The notes under the pieces are model-generated. The model ran no database searches and had not been told where the DNA came from. It saw nothing but the letters and a program-made list of their open reading frames with translations. A DNA stretch of 64,000 nt. It comes from an uncultured Oscillospiraceae bacterium. GTDB taxonomy: Bacteria > Bacillota > Clostridia > Oscillospirales > Ruminococcaceae. The translations under genes were made by a program, and so were the position numbers. Shown piece by piece: positions 33,311 to 40,956 of the stretch. The DNA lies in assembly GCA_934464775.1 (NCBI GenBank), contig CAKSKG010000007.1, forward strand, positions 1 through 64,000. Direction: 5' to 3'. Within the stretch, counting starts at the first letter, position 1, and every line of letters starts with the position of its first letter.

Positions 33311-33339
33311 TTGACAGCAGTTGTTTTTTGTGCTATAAT
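33311..33339 (+). promoter_or_regulatory. Promoter of the GGDEF/EAL gene
   Basis: TTGACA (33311-33316), 17 bases and TATAAT (33334-33339): perfect consensus. The expected leader is about 83 bases. Confidence 0.85.
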
Positions 33340-33387
33340 AACTATAATGAATATATATGGACTGTATTGTCCGAATCAAAACGACTC

Positions 33388-33428
33388 AGGAGAGGAGGAC
33401 TCATGCTTACGATAAGCATGGTGACTTT
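33388..33428 (+). promoter_or_regulatory. Folded ribosome-binding region with hairpin spacer
   Basis: A strong Shine-Dalgarno AGGAGAGGAGG (33388-33398) lies 30 bases before the start of the GGDEF/EAL gene. Between them is a perfect hairpin CATGCTTA-CGA-TAAGCATG (33402-33420). If folded, the effective spacing from AGGAGG to ATG 33429 shrinks to about 11 bases. Unfolded, the site would serve ATG 33403, which opens a 13-codon reading frame. Confidence 0.6.
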
Positions 33429-33444
33429 ATGGCAAACGATCTGA
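33403..33444 (+). CDS. Possible 13-residue leader peptide overlapping the next start
   Basis: ATG 33403 opens MLTISMVTLWQTI and stops at 33444, overlapping the main gene start in another frame. It has the strong AGGAGG just four bases upstream, but its start codon lies within the hairpin at 33402-33420. Either it is translated and coupled to the next gene, or it is masked by the fold. Confidence 0.3.
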   Translation: MLTISMVTLWQTI

Positions 33445-36400
33445 ATAACAAAAACGATACTCACTGTAACAGCACAGATAACAAGATCAAAGAACTTTCT
33501 CTTTCGCTCAAAACGGAAAAGACAAAGTTTGCCATTGCTTCCGACTGCGTGAAGTCCGGGATATGGAAATATGACATCGCCGAAAAGACGATGTATCAGT
33601 TCAAAAAACTCAACGGGCGTTACAGCGATGATCTATCACCTTTGATAAATTTCCGTGAAACATATATCGGATATAACATTCTTTACCCCGAGGATACCGC
33701 TGTTTTCAATGATTTCTGCGATGCTCTCGACAGCGGCAAAGACGATATAAGATACGATATCCGCTCCTATGACGATGATTACAACCTGCATTGGCTCAGA
33801 TACATCGGTCATGCCGTATGCGATGATAACGGCGTGCCTTTCTGCATTGTGGGCAGCACTGCCGATGTGACGGACGAGTATCTTCCGACGCAGAACAATT
33901 CGGACGAGCTTGATCCTCTGACGGGACTGCTTGTTCGGGATCATGCCATATTTGCAGCCGCAAAAAAGCTTCGCAGCCATTCAATGGATATGAAGCCTGC
34001 GCTGTATATATTCGATATTGATAATTTTAAAGCTATAAATGAACGCTGGGGACGGATCTACGGCGATTATGTCATTGAGACCTTTGCAAAGATAATCTCC
34101 GTGAGCATCTCGGACAACGATGTTTCGGGCAGACTGGGCGGAGATGAATTCATCGTGCTGAAAATGCTGAAAAAGGACGAGGATCCACAAAGCTTTTTCA
34201 GAACAATAAATGGCAGATTCAATTTTTACAACTTCCCCAGAGGCGGAAACTTCCACGTAAGTGCAGGCTGCTCCGTATTCAGCGGGAACATCAATTTTGA
34301 TGAACTTTTCAAGCGTGCCGACATGACGCTTTATCACGTCAAGCGCAGCACCGACAAGAATTTTGAGGTCTTTACCCATTCCATTGAAAGCGGCTCCGAG
34401 CCGGGCGAAACCGTTACCAAAAATTATTCCGACAGCGAAGAGCAGTCTCACGTTTATCAGCTGAAGGACAGCGAGCGGAAGATATTTGATTATCTTTTCG
34501 ATACGTTCAACCGCTGCTCCGATCCGCAGGAGGCAGCAAAGTATATCTTCCCCGAGCTTGGAAAATACTACGGTCTTGATTCTATCTATATTTCGGAAAA
34601 AGACCCGTTCGGCAAAATAAAAATCACAAATCAATGGTACAATACCGATATAAAACCCATAGCTCCCGACTTTGTGGAGTTTTACAGAACCTCATGGAAA
34701 ACGATCGAAAAATATTTTCTTGAAAACGAGTATTACAGCATAACCCTTTCCGATCCCGTTTCCGAGCAGAGAAAAAGCATAATGCGCCGCTACGGCATAA
34801 GCGCTTTTATCAGATTCCCGTTCTTCGACGGCGCAGATATGGTAGGCATCATCAGCTATGTCCGTGAGGCCAACGGCGCAGGCTGGTCGGAGGAAGAAGT
34901 CTCCGCACTGAGCACGATCACGAAAATGTTTTCAGCTTATCTTATCAAATTCAAGAGCAGCGAAAAGCTGGATTATGCCAACTATTACACATCGGCTGTG
35001 CTTGACAACCAGCAGCTTACGGCTTATGCAATAGATCCCAACACATTTGATATCACCTACACAAGCATCTATGCGATCAACAGCTTCCCCGACATTGAAG
35101 TGGGCAAGAAATGCTACAAGTCGATAATGGGCTGCGACAAGCCATGCAAAAAATGTCCCGCTCTGCTTATGAAGGACGGCAGGCAGCGTGCGGAGCTGGA
35201 ATCCTACAACGAAAAGTACAACAAATGGTTCGGCTTCACCGTTTCACGGATCCGCAAGCCCGATTCAAATGACGAGAATTATCTCGTCTGCATCAACGAT
35301 ATCACCAATTTCATCGAGCGAGTCAACTCTAAAGACACCCTGACGGGTCTGCTCACATTTGAGCGTTTCAGCGCCGATGCAGGAAAAATAATCGCAGGAA
35401 CAACGCCGTATGCGGTGGTTGGAATCAGTATTGATAAATTCAGAAGCATAAACGAGAAAAACGGTCTGAGAATAGGAAACCTTATCCTTACCGAATTTGC
35501 CGAAAAGCTCAAAGTTATGCTGGAGGACGGCGAATACGGCTGCCGCTGGGGCGGAGGAAAGTTCCTCATGCTGCTGAAATACAAAGATTCGGCAGACATT
35601 GCTTCACGGGTGAAGAAGCTTATGGACTCGGCTTCGGCAGACATTTTCTCGCTGTGCGGTATGTCCGTCACATTTCTTGCGGGATATTACGTGCTGACCG
35701 AAAACGACAATTCCCTCAACGCCGCTGTGGACAAGGCAAGAGCCGCAAGAAAATCTCTGGGCAGCGATGCCGTACATTTGGAAAACCGTCTTGCCGTCTA
35801 CGATCAGGACATGGACCGTGATGCCGAGCGCCGCAAGGACATCGAAAGCATCATGAACGAGGCGCTGAACAATCACGAATTCAAGGTGTATTATCAGCCG
35901 AAGGTGCGTCTTTCCGACGGAAAGATCGTCGGTGCGGAAGCACTGGTAAGGTGGATCCGTCCGGACGGTCAGATCATCTCCCCGGGCAGCTTCGTTCCCG
36001 TCTTTGAAGAAAACGGCTTCATCTGCGAAATGGACTTTGAGATATACCGTCAGGTATTTGAGGATATCAAAAAGTGGCAGGCGGAGGGCATTGATGTTCC
36101 CGTTATATCGGTGAACGTTTCAAGGCGGCATTTCCTCGGGGACGGCTTCCCACAAAAGATCGAAGAGCTGATAAACAGCTACGGCATCGACCACAAATAT
36201 GTTGAGCTGGAGATCACCGAGAGTATGTTTTCCAGCAACATCAACCACATTATCGACATCGTTAAGGTGCTTCGCGGCTACGGCTTCCAGATATCGGTCG
36301 ATGATTTCGGCACAGGCTTCTCAACTCTGAATCTTATAACCATGCTGCCTGTTGACGTACTCAAGGTTGACGGCGGATTCTTCATGAACCACAGGCTTAG

Positions 36401-36593
36401 CGACAAGGACAAGGCAGTTATTTCTTCCATAATCACCCTTGCGCACAAGCTGAATCTGACAGTTGTTTCGGAGGGCATCGAAAACGAATTTCAGGTGCAT
36501 TTCCTCAACGAAAGCGGCTGTGACACAGTACAGGGCTACTATTTCTACAAGCCAATGGAACCGAAACGGTTTGAGGAGCTTATCGCAAAATAA
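33429..36593 (+). CDS. PAS-GGDEF-GAF-PAS-GGDEF-EAL cyclic di-GMP protein
   Basis: From ATG 33429 the protein is 1054 aa, without membrane segments. In order: a PAS domain (about 25-145), a GGDEF domain with intact motif RLGGDEF (near 235), a GAF-like region (350-520), a short PAS-like region with a CDKPCKKCPA cysteine cluster (530-625), a second GGDEF whose motif is degenerate (WGGGKF, near 708), and an EAL domain (814-1054). The EAL keeps EALVRW, ELEITES, the metal motif DDFGTGFS, EGIE and QGYYFYKP, so phosphodiesterase activity is expected. Both synthesis and breakdown may occur. The four-Cys cluster could bind metal. A frame-extended start at 33357 lacks a ribosome site. Confidence 0.9.
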   Translation: MANDLNNKNDTHCNSTDNKIKELSLSLKTEKTKFAIASDCVKSGIWKYDIAEKTMYQFKKLNGRYSDDLSPLINFRETYIGYNILYPEDTAVFNDFCDALDSGKDDIRYDIRSYDDDYNLHWLRYIGHAVCDDNGVPFCIVGSTADVTDEYLPTQNNSDELDPLTGLLVRDHAIFAAAKKLRSHSMDMKPALYIFDIDNFKAINERWGRIYGDYVIETFAKIISVSISDNDVSGRLGGDEFIVLKMLKKDEDPQSFFRTINGRFNFYNFPRGGNFHVSAGCSVFSGNINFDELFKRADMTLYHVKRSTDKNFEVFTHSIESGSEPGETVTKNYSDSEEQSHVYQLKDSERKIFDYLFDTFNRCSDPQEAAKYIFPELGKYYGLDSIYISEKDPFGKIKITNQWYNTDIKPIAPDFVEFYRTSWKTIEKYFLENEYYSITLSDPVSEQRKSIMRRYGISAFIRFPFFDGADMVGIISYVREANGAGWSEEEVSALSTITKMFSAYLIKFKSSEKLDYANYYTSAVLDNQQLTAYAIDPNTFDITYTSIYAINSFPDIEVGKKCYKSIMGCDKPCKKCPALLMKDGRQRAELESYNEKYNKWFGFTVSRIRKPDSNDENYLVCINDITNFIERVNSKDTLTGLLTFERFSADAGKIIAGTTPYAVVGISIDKFRSINEKNGLRIGNLILTEFAEKLKVMLEDGEYGCRWGGGKFLMLLKYKDSADIASRVKKLMDSASADIFSLCGMSVTFLAGYYVLTENDNSLNAAVDKARAARKSLGSDAVHLENRLAVYDQDMDRDAERRKDIESIMNEALNNHEFKVYYQPKVRLSDGKIVGAEALVRWIRPDGQIISPGSFVPVFEENGFICEMDFEIYRQVFEDIKKWQAEGIDVPVISVNVSRRHFLGDGFPQKIEELINSYGIDHKYVELEITESMFSSNINHIIDIVKVLRGYGFQISVDDFGTGFSTLNLITMLPVDVLKVDGGFFMNHRLSDKDKAVISSIITLAHKLNLTVVSEGIENEFQVHFLNESGCDTVQGYYFYKPMEPKRFEELIAK

Positions 36594-36595
36594 TA

Positions 36596-36627
36596 AAAAG
36601 CGTCGGAAAATATATTTTCGGCGCTTT
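36596..36627 (+). terminator. Terminator after GGDEF/EAL gene
   Basis: AAAAGCGTCGGAAAAT and ATTTTCGGCGCTTTT form an imperfect hairpin ending in T-rich sequence. Confidence 0.8.
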
Positions 36628-36631
36628 TCTA

Positions 36632-36660
36632 TTGACATTTTTTAAGAAATATTGTATTAT
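36632..36660 (+). promoter_or_regulatory. Promoter of the DUF1963 gene
   Basis: TTGACA (36632-36637), 17 bases, TATTAT (36655-36660). Confidence 0.7.
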
Positions 36661-36694
36661 TTATATATTAAATGAATATTACGGAGGATAGATT

Positions 36695-37843
36695 ATGGGG
36701 TACAGAGGTCTTGCACGGCTGATCTATAAGAAATTAGGCATCGGCGGAGTGTTCGTTCTGATAGGAATTATTGCACTGATACTTCTTATAAGAGATATCG
36801 GTATGGGCAGAACTATGGATTCAATAGATCTGAAAGCCGATATTATCGGCACGATAGTGGGACTTGCAGGCGGAGCTGCTCTCATTGCTTTAAGAATAAA
36901 GAAGCAGAAAAGCTCTCAGCAGAACACCGACAGCGTTGAAAATATTACTCCGAACCGGCAGGAGCCGCAAAAGCCTGCCGTGCATGAAAAGTCCGATACT
37001 ATCTTCATTGATCTGAAAAAGGATATCGTCGATCACATAAATGCGATGTATAAGCCGCTGCCGATGCTGCATTTTGATACGATTCGTGCCGAAACCACTG
37101 TGTTCGACAGCAAACTGGGCGGCACGCCTTATATGCCGAAGGACTTTACATATCCCACAGGCAGCGGAAAACACGCAGGTCAGCCGCTTAAACTTCTGGC
37201 ACAGCTGAACCTTGACGAGCTTGTTCACGTCAGGAATTTTCCTCACGGCGGAATGCTGCAATTTTTTATCGCAGTTGACAGTGCATACGGCATTGGTTTT
37301 GATAATTACAATGACAGAAGCGGCTTTAAGGTCATCTATCATAAAAATATCATTAAGGATAAATCGCAGCTTATGTCGGCGGAGGATATCCCGTCATTTA
37401 ATAATGACACAGACACATTCCCGTTCAGCGGCGAATTTCTGCTGAAGCCACGCCGCACGGAAATGTGCAAGATTACTGCGGCCGATTTCAGATTTGAAAA
37501 TGAATTTATAAAAGCATACAATAATATTACAGGTGAAAGCATCAAGTATACATATCTTATGAACGAATCCTATTTCGGCAGCGAACATACCCTTGAAGAT
37601 ATGTACGATGTTCTTATCAATGAAGGGACCTGCATGGGCGGATATCCCCATTTTACTCAGAATGATCCAAGAAGCTGCAATAAAGATCAGCAGAGCAAAA
37701 CAATTATGCTGATGCAGATCGACTCCGATTTGGACAATGACATCATGTGGGGTGACATGGGCATTGCGAACTTTTTTATCACTCCCGAAGACCTTGCCGC
37801 CGAAAATTTTGACAACGTGCTTTACACATGGGACTGCGGCTGA
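36695..37843 (+). CDS. Membrane-anchored DUF1963 (YwqG-like) protein
   Basis: The 382-aa protein has two N-terminal membrane helices (about residues 17-34 and 46-66), a polar linker and then a DUF1963 domain (about 115-382). Typical features are SKLGGTPYMPKDFTYP, PLKLLAQLNLDEL, GMLQFFIAVD, and the C-terminal MLMQIDSDLDNDIMWGDMGIANFFI. The family has no established function; most members are soluble, so the membrane anchor is unusual. The gene is flanked by terminators and stands alone. Confidence 0.85.
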   Translation: MGYRGLARLIYKKLGIGGVFVLIGIIALILLIRDIGMGRTMDSIDLKADIIGTIVGLAGGAALIALRIKKQKSSQQNTDSVENITPNRQEPQKPAVHEKSDTIFIDLKKDIVDHINAMYKPLPMLHFDTIRAETTVFDSKLGGTPYMPKDFTYPTGSGKHAGQPLKLLAQLNLDELVHVRNFPHGGMLQFFIAVDSAYGIGFDNYNDRSGFKVIYHKNIIKDKSQLMSAEDIPSFNNDTDTFPFSGEFLLKPRRTEMCKITAADFRFENEFIKAYNNITGESIKYTYLMNESYFGSEHTLEDMYDVLINEGTCMGGYPHFTQNDPRSCNKDQQSKTIMLMQIDSDLDNDIMWGDMGIANFFITPEDLAAENFDNVLYTWDCG

Positions 37844-37855
37844 AATATCACAAAT

Positions 37856-37892
37856 AAAGGTATGCTTTCCGACCGAAAGCATACCTTTATTT
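37856..37892 (+). terminator. Terminator after DUF1963 gene
   Basis: AAAGGTATGCTTTC (37856-37869) pairs with GAAAGCATACCTTT (37875-37888), followed by ATTTT. Confidence 0.88.
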
Positions 37893-37897
37893 TGCGC

Positions 37898-37926
37898 TTG
37901 ATTTTAAGTGCCTGCCGTGGTATAAT
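37898..37926 (+). promoter_or_regulatory. Promoter of the exonuclease gene
   Basis: TTGATT (37898-37903), 17 bases, TATAAT (37921-37926), overlapping the tail of the previous terminator. Confidence 0.6.
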
Positions 37927-37960
37927 TAAAGAAACAACGATTATGCAAAGGAAAACCGCT

Positions 37961-38584
37961 ATGGCAAGATCAACAAGAGAATTCAAAGGCAGCAGTCTGC
38001 TTGTCTTTGCCGACGATTATGTGGCACTGGACATTGAAACAACGGGACTTTATGACGACAGCGAGATAATCGAGATCGGCGCTGTACATATAAAAAACGG
38101 CGAGCCCACGGAGGAATTTGAAACGCTTATCCGTCCCACCGTGCGCATTTCACCCTTTATCACCGAGCTTACGGGCATCACAAATGCCGATGTGGCAGAT
38201 GCGCCCTCTGCGCCCGAAGCGCTTGCCGACTTCTCGGATTTCCTGGGAAATTCGTTTATCGTCGGTCAGAACGTGAACTTCGACGTGAATTTTCTTTACG
38301 ATTCAATGCTGCTGCATCTTGGAATGCCCCTGACAAACGATTTTGCGGACACACTGCGGATAAGCCGCAACCTCTTCCCCGACCTGCCCGACCACAAGCT
38401 TTCGACGCTTATAAGGCACTTCGGAATATCCCAAGAAGTGGCGCACCGCGGACTTTCCGACAGTCTGGACGCAATGAAATGCTACGAGCATATGCGAAGC
38501 TACTGCAATGATAATGGGCTGCTTGTGCCCTGCGAAAACGGAATGCGCATTCAGAAACAGCGCATCAGAAAGAAAAAAGACTAA
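37961..38584 (+). CDS. DnaQ-like DEDDh 3'-5' exonuclease
   Basis: The 207-aa protein is a stand-alone exonuclease of the DNA polymerase III epsilon type. ExoI is ALDIETTGLYDDSEIIEIGAV (about residues 23-43; Asp and Glu ligands), ExoII is VGQNVNFDVNFL, and ExoIII HRGLSDSLDA supplies the His and last Asp. A basic C-terminus RIQKQRIRKKKD follows. ATG 37961 has AAAGGA nine bases upstream. Repair or proofreading is expected; it is too short and unlinked to be PolC. It is followed after 24 bases by the zinc-ribbon gene. Confidence 0.9.
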   Translation: MARSTREFKGSSLLVFADDYVALDIETTGLYDDSEIIEIGAVHIKNGEPTEEFETLIRPTVRISPFITELTGITNADVADAPSAPEALADFSDFLGNSFIVGQNVNFDVNFLYDSMLLHLGMPLTNDFADTLRISRNLFPDLPDHKLSTLIRHFGISQEVAHRGLSDSLDAMKCYEHMRSYCNDNGLLVPCENGMRIQKQRIRKKKD

Positions 38585-38608
38585 TGCAATTCCGAAAGGA
38601 GCGATAAA

Positions 38609-39274
38609 ATGCAGTTTTGTCAGAAATGCGGCGTTTCGGTGAACGGAAGCAAAAAATGCTGCCCCCTCTGCCAGCACCGCCTGAGCGGTGAACCCGAGCC
38701 GCAGAACGAGCGCTACCCTGTCATTCCGCCGCCAAAATACAGCAGGAATCTTGTGTTCAGGATAATGACATTCGCCGTGATCGCTATTTGTGTGATATCA
38801 TATGTGATAAACGAGCTTGTGAATCCCGATGTAAAATGGTGTGCGGTGGTATGCCTTGCGGCGCTTTGCGCATGGGCTGCGGGAACTGTCGCTATATGGT
38901 ACAGAAAGCGAATACTGAAAAATATCATCTGGGAGCTTCTGCTGATAACCCCCATATGCATAGCCTGGGACGTAAACACAGGCTGGCACAGGTGGTCTGT
39001 GAATTTCGTCCTGCCCATACTCTGCGGAAGTGCTGTTATTGCATCAATTATAATTTCACTGGTGATGAAATACAAGCCGCAGGAATATCTTATCTACGTT
39101 TTTCTTGAAGCGATATACGGCATCGTCCCATTTATCCTTGTGACACGCGGAATAGTTACCGTGGAGCTGCCGTCACTGATATGCTCGTCTCTCAGCGTTC
39201 TAAGCATCTTTTCCATGCTTTTGTTTATGGGCAGGAACACGGGAACGGAAGTTAAGAAAAAGTTTCACTTGTAA
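38609..39274 (+). CDS. Zinc-ribbon membrane protein (DUF6320-like)
   Basis: The 221-aa protein starts with a zinc ribbon CQKCGVSVNGSKKCCPLCQ (two CxxC knuckles, residues 4-22) and then has about six membrane helices from residue 48 to 212. Clostridial proteins of this plan carry DUF6320 and have no known role. A GAAAGGAG site precedes ATG 38609. Its last 10 bases overlap the last 10 bases of the convergent cobD gene, with no terminator between. Confidence 0.78.
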   Translation: MQFCQKCGVSVNGSKKCCPLCQHRLSGEPEPQNERYPVIPPPKYSRNLVFRIMTFAVIAICVISYVINELVNPDVKWCAVVCLAALCAWAAGTVAIWYRKRILKNIIWELLLITPICIAWDVNTGWHRWSVNFVLPILCGSAVIASIIISLVMKYKPQEYLIYVFLEAIYGIVPFILVTRGIVTVELPSLICSSLSVLSIFSMLLFMGRNTGTEVKKKFHL

Positions 39275-40293
39275 TATTTCCCGATACAGCCGATCAGATA
39301 CTCATTTTCTTCCCGACTGCGGACTGCAATGCGGAAATATCCTTTTTCCAGCCCCACGTAATTGTCGCAGCTTCTTATGGCAATTCCGTCATTCAGCAGC
39401 AGCTTGTCAAGTGGCAGCTCCGAACGAAACAGTATGAAATTCACATCGCTCGGATAGTATTTTATTCCCAGATCATCAAAACTTTTCATAAGGAACTCAC
39501 GTCCGCATTCGGTAAGACTGCGGACTTTTTCTTTGTATCCTGCCGCCGAAAGCGCCGCTTCACCGCACACCTGCGCAGGAAGAGACACGCTCCAGCATGG
39601 GATTTTGCTCCTTATCAGCGAATTTGCCGCATTATCGCGGCATATCATATATCCCAGCCGCAGCCCTGCCATGGCGTAAATTTTCGTGAACGCATTCAGC
39701 AGCATCACGTTCGGGTACTTATATGCGGAATATTCCTTCCAATTCTGCGCAAACTCGATAAAGCACTGATCCGCCATTACCGCAATGCCGTTTTCACTGC
39801 ATTTTTCGGCTATCAGCTTCATTATCCTGTCGCTCACAAGTCTGCCCGTGGGATTGTTTGGGCTGCCGAAAATAAACATATCAATATCACTTGTGAGATA
39901 ATTCAGGATATCTTCATTCAGCTCAAAGCCGATGTCCTCCGAAAGATAAAAATATTCGATCTCACAGCCCACACTCTCCAGCGCACGCTCATACTCCGAA
40001 AAGCAGGGAGCAATAAGCAGCGCTTTTTTCGGCGCAAATGCCAGCACCGATGCATAAATAAGCTCCGAAGCGCCGTTTCCGCAGATGATATCCTCCGCAT
40101 TACAGCCGTATTTCGCAGCTATCGCCTTCCGCAGAGCCGTGCAGTCTGGGTCGGGATAATGCTCAAACAGCCCCACGCTTTTGATCAGCGCCTGCTCTGC
40201 CTCCTCAGGCATTCCCAAAGGAGAAATGTTTGCCGAAAAATCATACCTTATCTTTCTTGTATAAATATCCCCGCCGTGCTGAAACTTTTCCAT
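39265..40293 (-). CDS. cobD: Threonine-phosphate decarboxylase (CobD type)
   Basis: This class I PLP aminotransferase-fold enzyme is 342 aa. The start MEKFQHGGDIYTRKIRYDFSANISPLGMP is typical of CobD, which makes aminopropanol phosphate for the cobalamin nucleotide loop. PLP motifs are NGASELI, FGSPNNPTGRLVS and the lysine in NAFTKIYAMAGLRLGYM. Histidinol-phosphate aminotransferase is the alternative, as the families are close; the HGG-D motif at the N-terminus favours CobD. No other cobalamin gene is nearby. ATG 40293 follows AAAGG with about five bases; a GTG at 40299 is possible. Confidence 0.8.
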   Translation of the reverse strand: MEKFQHGGDIYTRKIRYDFSANISPLGMPEEAEQALIKSVGLFEHYPDPDCTALRKAIAAKYGCNAEDIICGNGASELIYASVLAFAPKKALLIAPCFSEYERALESVGCEIEYFYLSEDIGFELNEDILNYLTSDIDMFIFGSPNNPTGRLVSDRIMKLIAEKCSENGIAVMADQCFIEFAQNWKEYSAYKYPNVMLLNAFTKIYAMAGLRLGYMICRDNAANSLIRSKIPCWSVSLPAQVCGEAALSAAGYKEKVRSLTECGREFLMKSFDDLGIKYYPSDVNFILFRSELPLDKLLLNDGIAIRSCDNYVGLEKGYFRIAVRSREENEYLIGCIGKYYK

Positions 40294-40305
40294 ACTCACC
40301 TTTCC

Positions 40306-40343
40306 GAAAAACAGCCGACCGAACCAACAGGTCCGATCGGCTG
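40306..40343 (-). terminator. Terminator of the 100-aa protein gene
   Basis: On the minus strand CAGCCGATCGG pairs with CCGACC/GGTCGGCTG and is followed by TTTTTCGG, just upstream of cobD. Confidence 0.75.
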
Positions 40344-40356
40344 AAAATTGTATTTT

Positions 40357-40659
40357 TTATTCAGCAGCCTGACGTGAAAGCCATACATACGCAATATCCA
40401 TTGCCTCGTAAAGGCTGTTCTTCTCACTCTGCTTAACGATTGCCTGAACAGGCGAAAGCTTTTCATCGGTTTTCATCTGATATATTCTGATCCTGCTTGC
40501 GACCTCAAGGCTCCCTACCTTGGTCTTTTCGAGGATCTGCATCATAATAACTGTACTGTCATACATATTACCGTAGTAAATCTCATCGCCCTTGCGAACC
40601 AGCGGATAGCCCTTATAGGAAAAGAACTTATCCTTGTTCTCTGTCATTGCATCACTCAC
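40357..40659 (-). CDS. Conserved-looking 100-aa protein, unknown function
   Basis: The protein begins at GTG 40659 with a perfect AGGAGG eight bases upstream. It is small, charged and soluble: KFFSYKGYPLVRKGDEIYYG, VIMMQILEKTKVGSLEVASR, and a helical C-terminus LYEAMDIAYVWLSRQ. I do not recognise a named family, although a similar short protein seems common in Ruminococcaceae. The compact alpha/beta composition suggests an intact domain. Promoter TTGCAT (40765-40760), 17 bases, TATAAT (40742-40737), leftward, lies upstream. It sits alone between cobD and the Gld-like operon. Confidence 0.7.
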   Translation of the reverse strand: MSDAMTENKDKFFSYKGYPLVRKGDEIYYGNMYDSTVIMMQILEKTKVGSLEVASRIRIYQMKTDEKLSPVQAIVKQSEKNSLYEAMDIAYVWLSRQAAE

Positions 40660-40838
40660 TGCCTATTCCTCCTAACTCTGAATTTAACTGTCTGAATCTG
40701 AACGATAATACTGTTAATAATATCTTCACAATAAATATTATAACATTTCTTTCTACAAAATGCAAGAGTTTTTTCAAATATTTTTATATTTTTTGTGAAG
40801 AATTTTCAGACAATATAATTTTGTCGAACTTGATCGTC

Positions 40839-40908
40839 GGGAGCTGCCGCCTTTCTTATTATTAAGACGGCGCTTCCCTTTTCTGTTTCCGAAAACAAAT
40901 CAATTATA
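40839..40908 (-). promoter_or_regulatory. Possible second promoter with strong leader hairpin
   Basis: Reading leftward, an extended -10 TGGTATAAT lies at 40911-40903. About 20 bases downstream, the segment 40878-40839 folds into a 14-bp stem with two single-base bulges (GGGA.GC.GCCGTCTT with AAGGCGGC.GC.TCCC). No T-run follows, so it is not a terminator. It may be a long leader of the 100-aa gene or a small RNA. Confidence 0.35.
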
Positions 40909-40956
40909 CCATATATTTCCTGAGAATTGGGTCGAATCAAAGTGCGGTTAATAATA

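Noticed and set aside
40839..40878. Terminator for the Gld-like operon
   Set aside because: The hairpin is strong but is not followed by a T-run on the minus strand.
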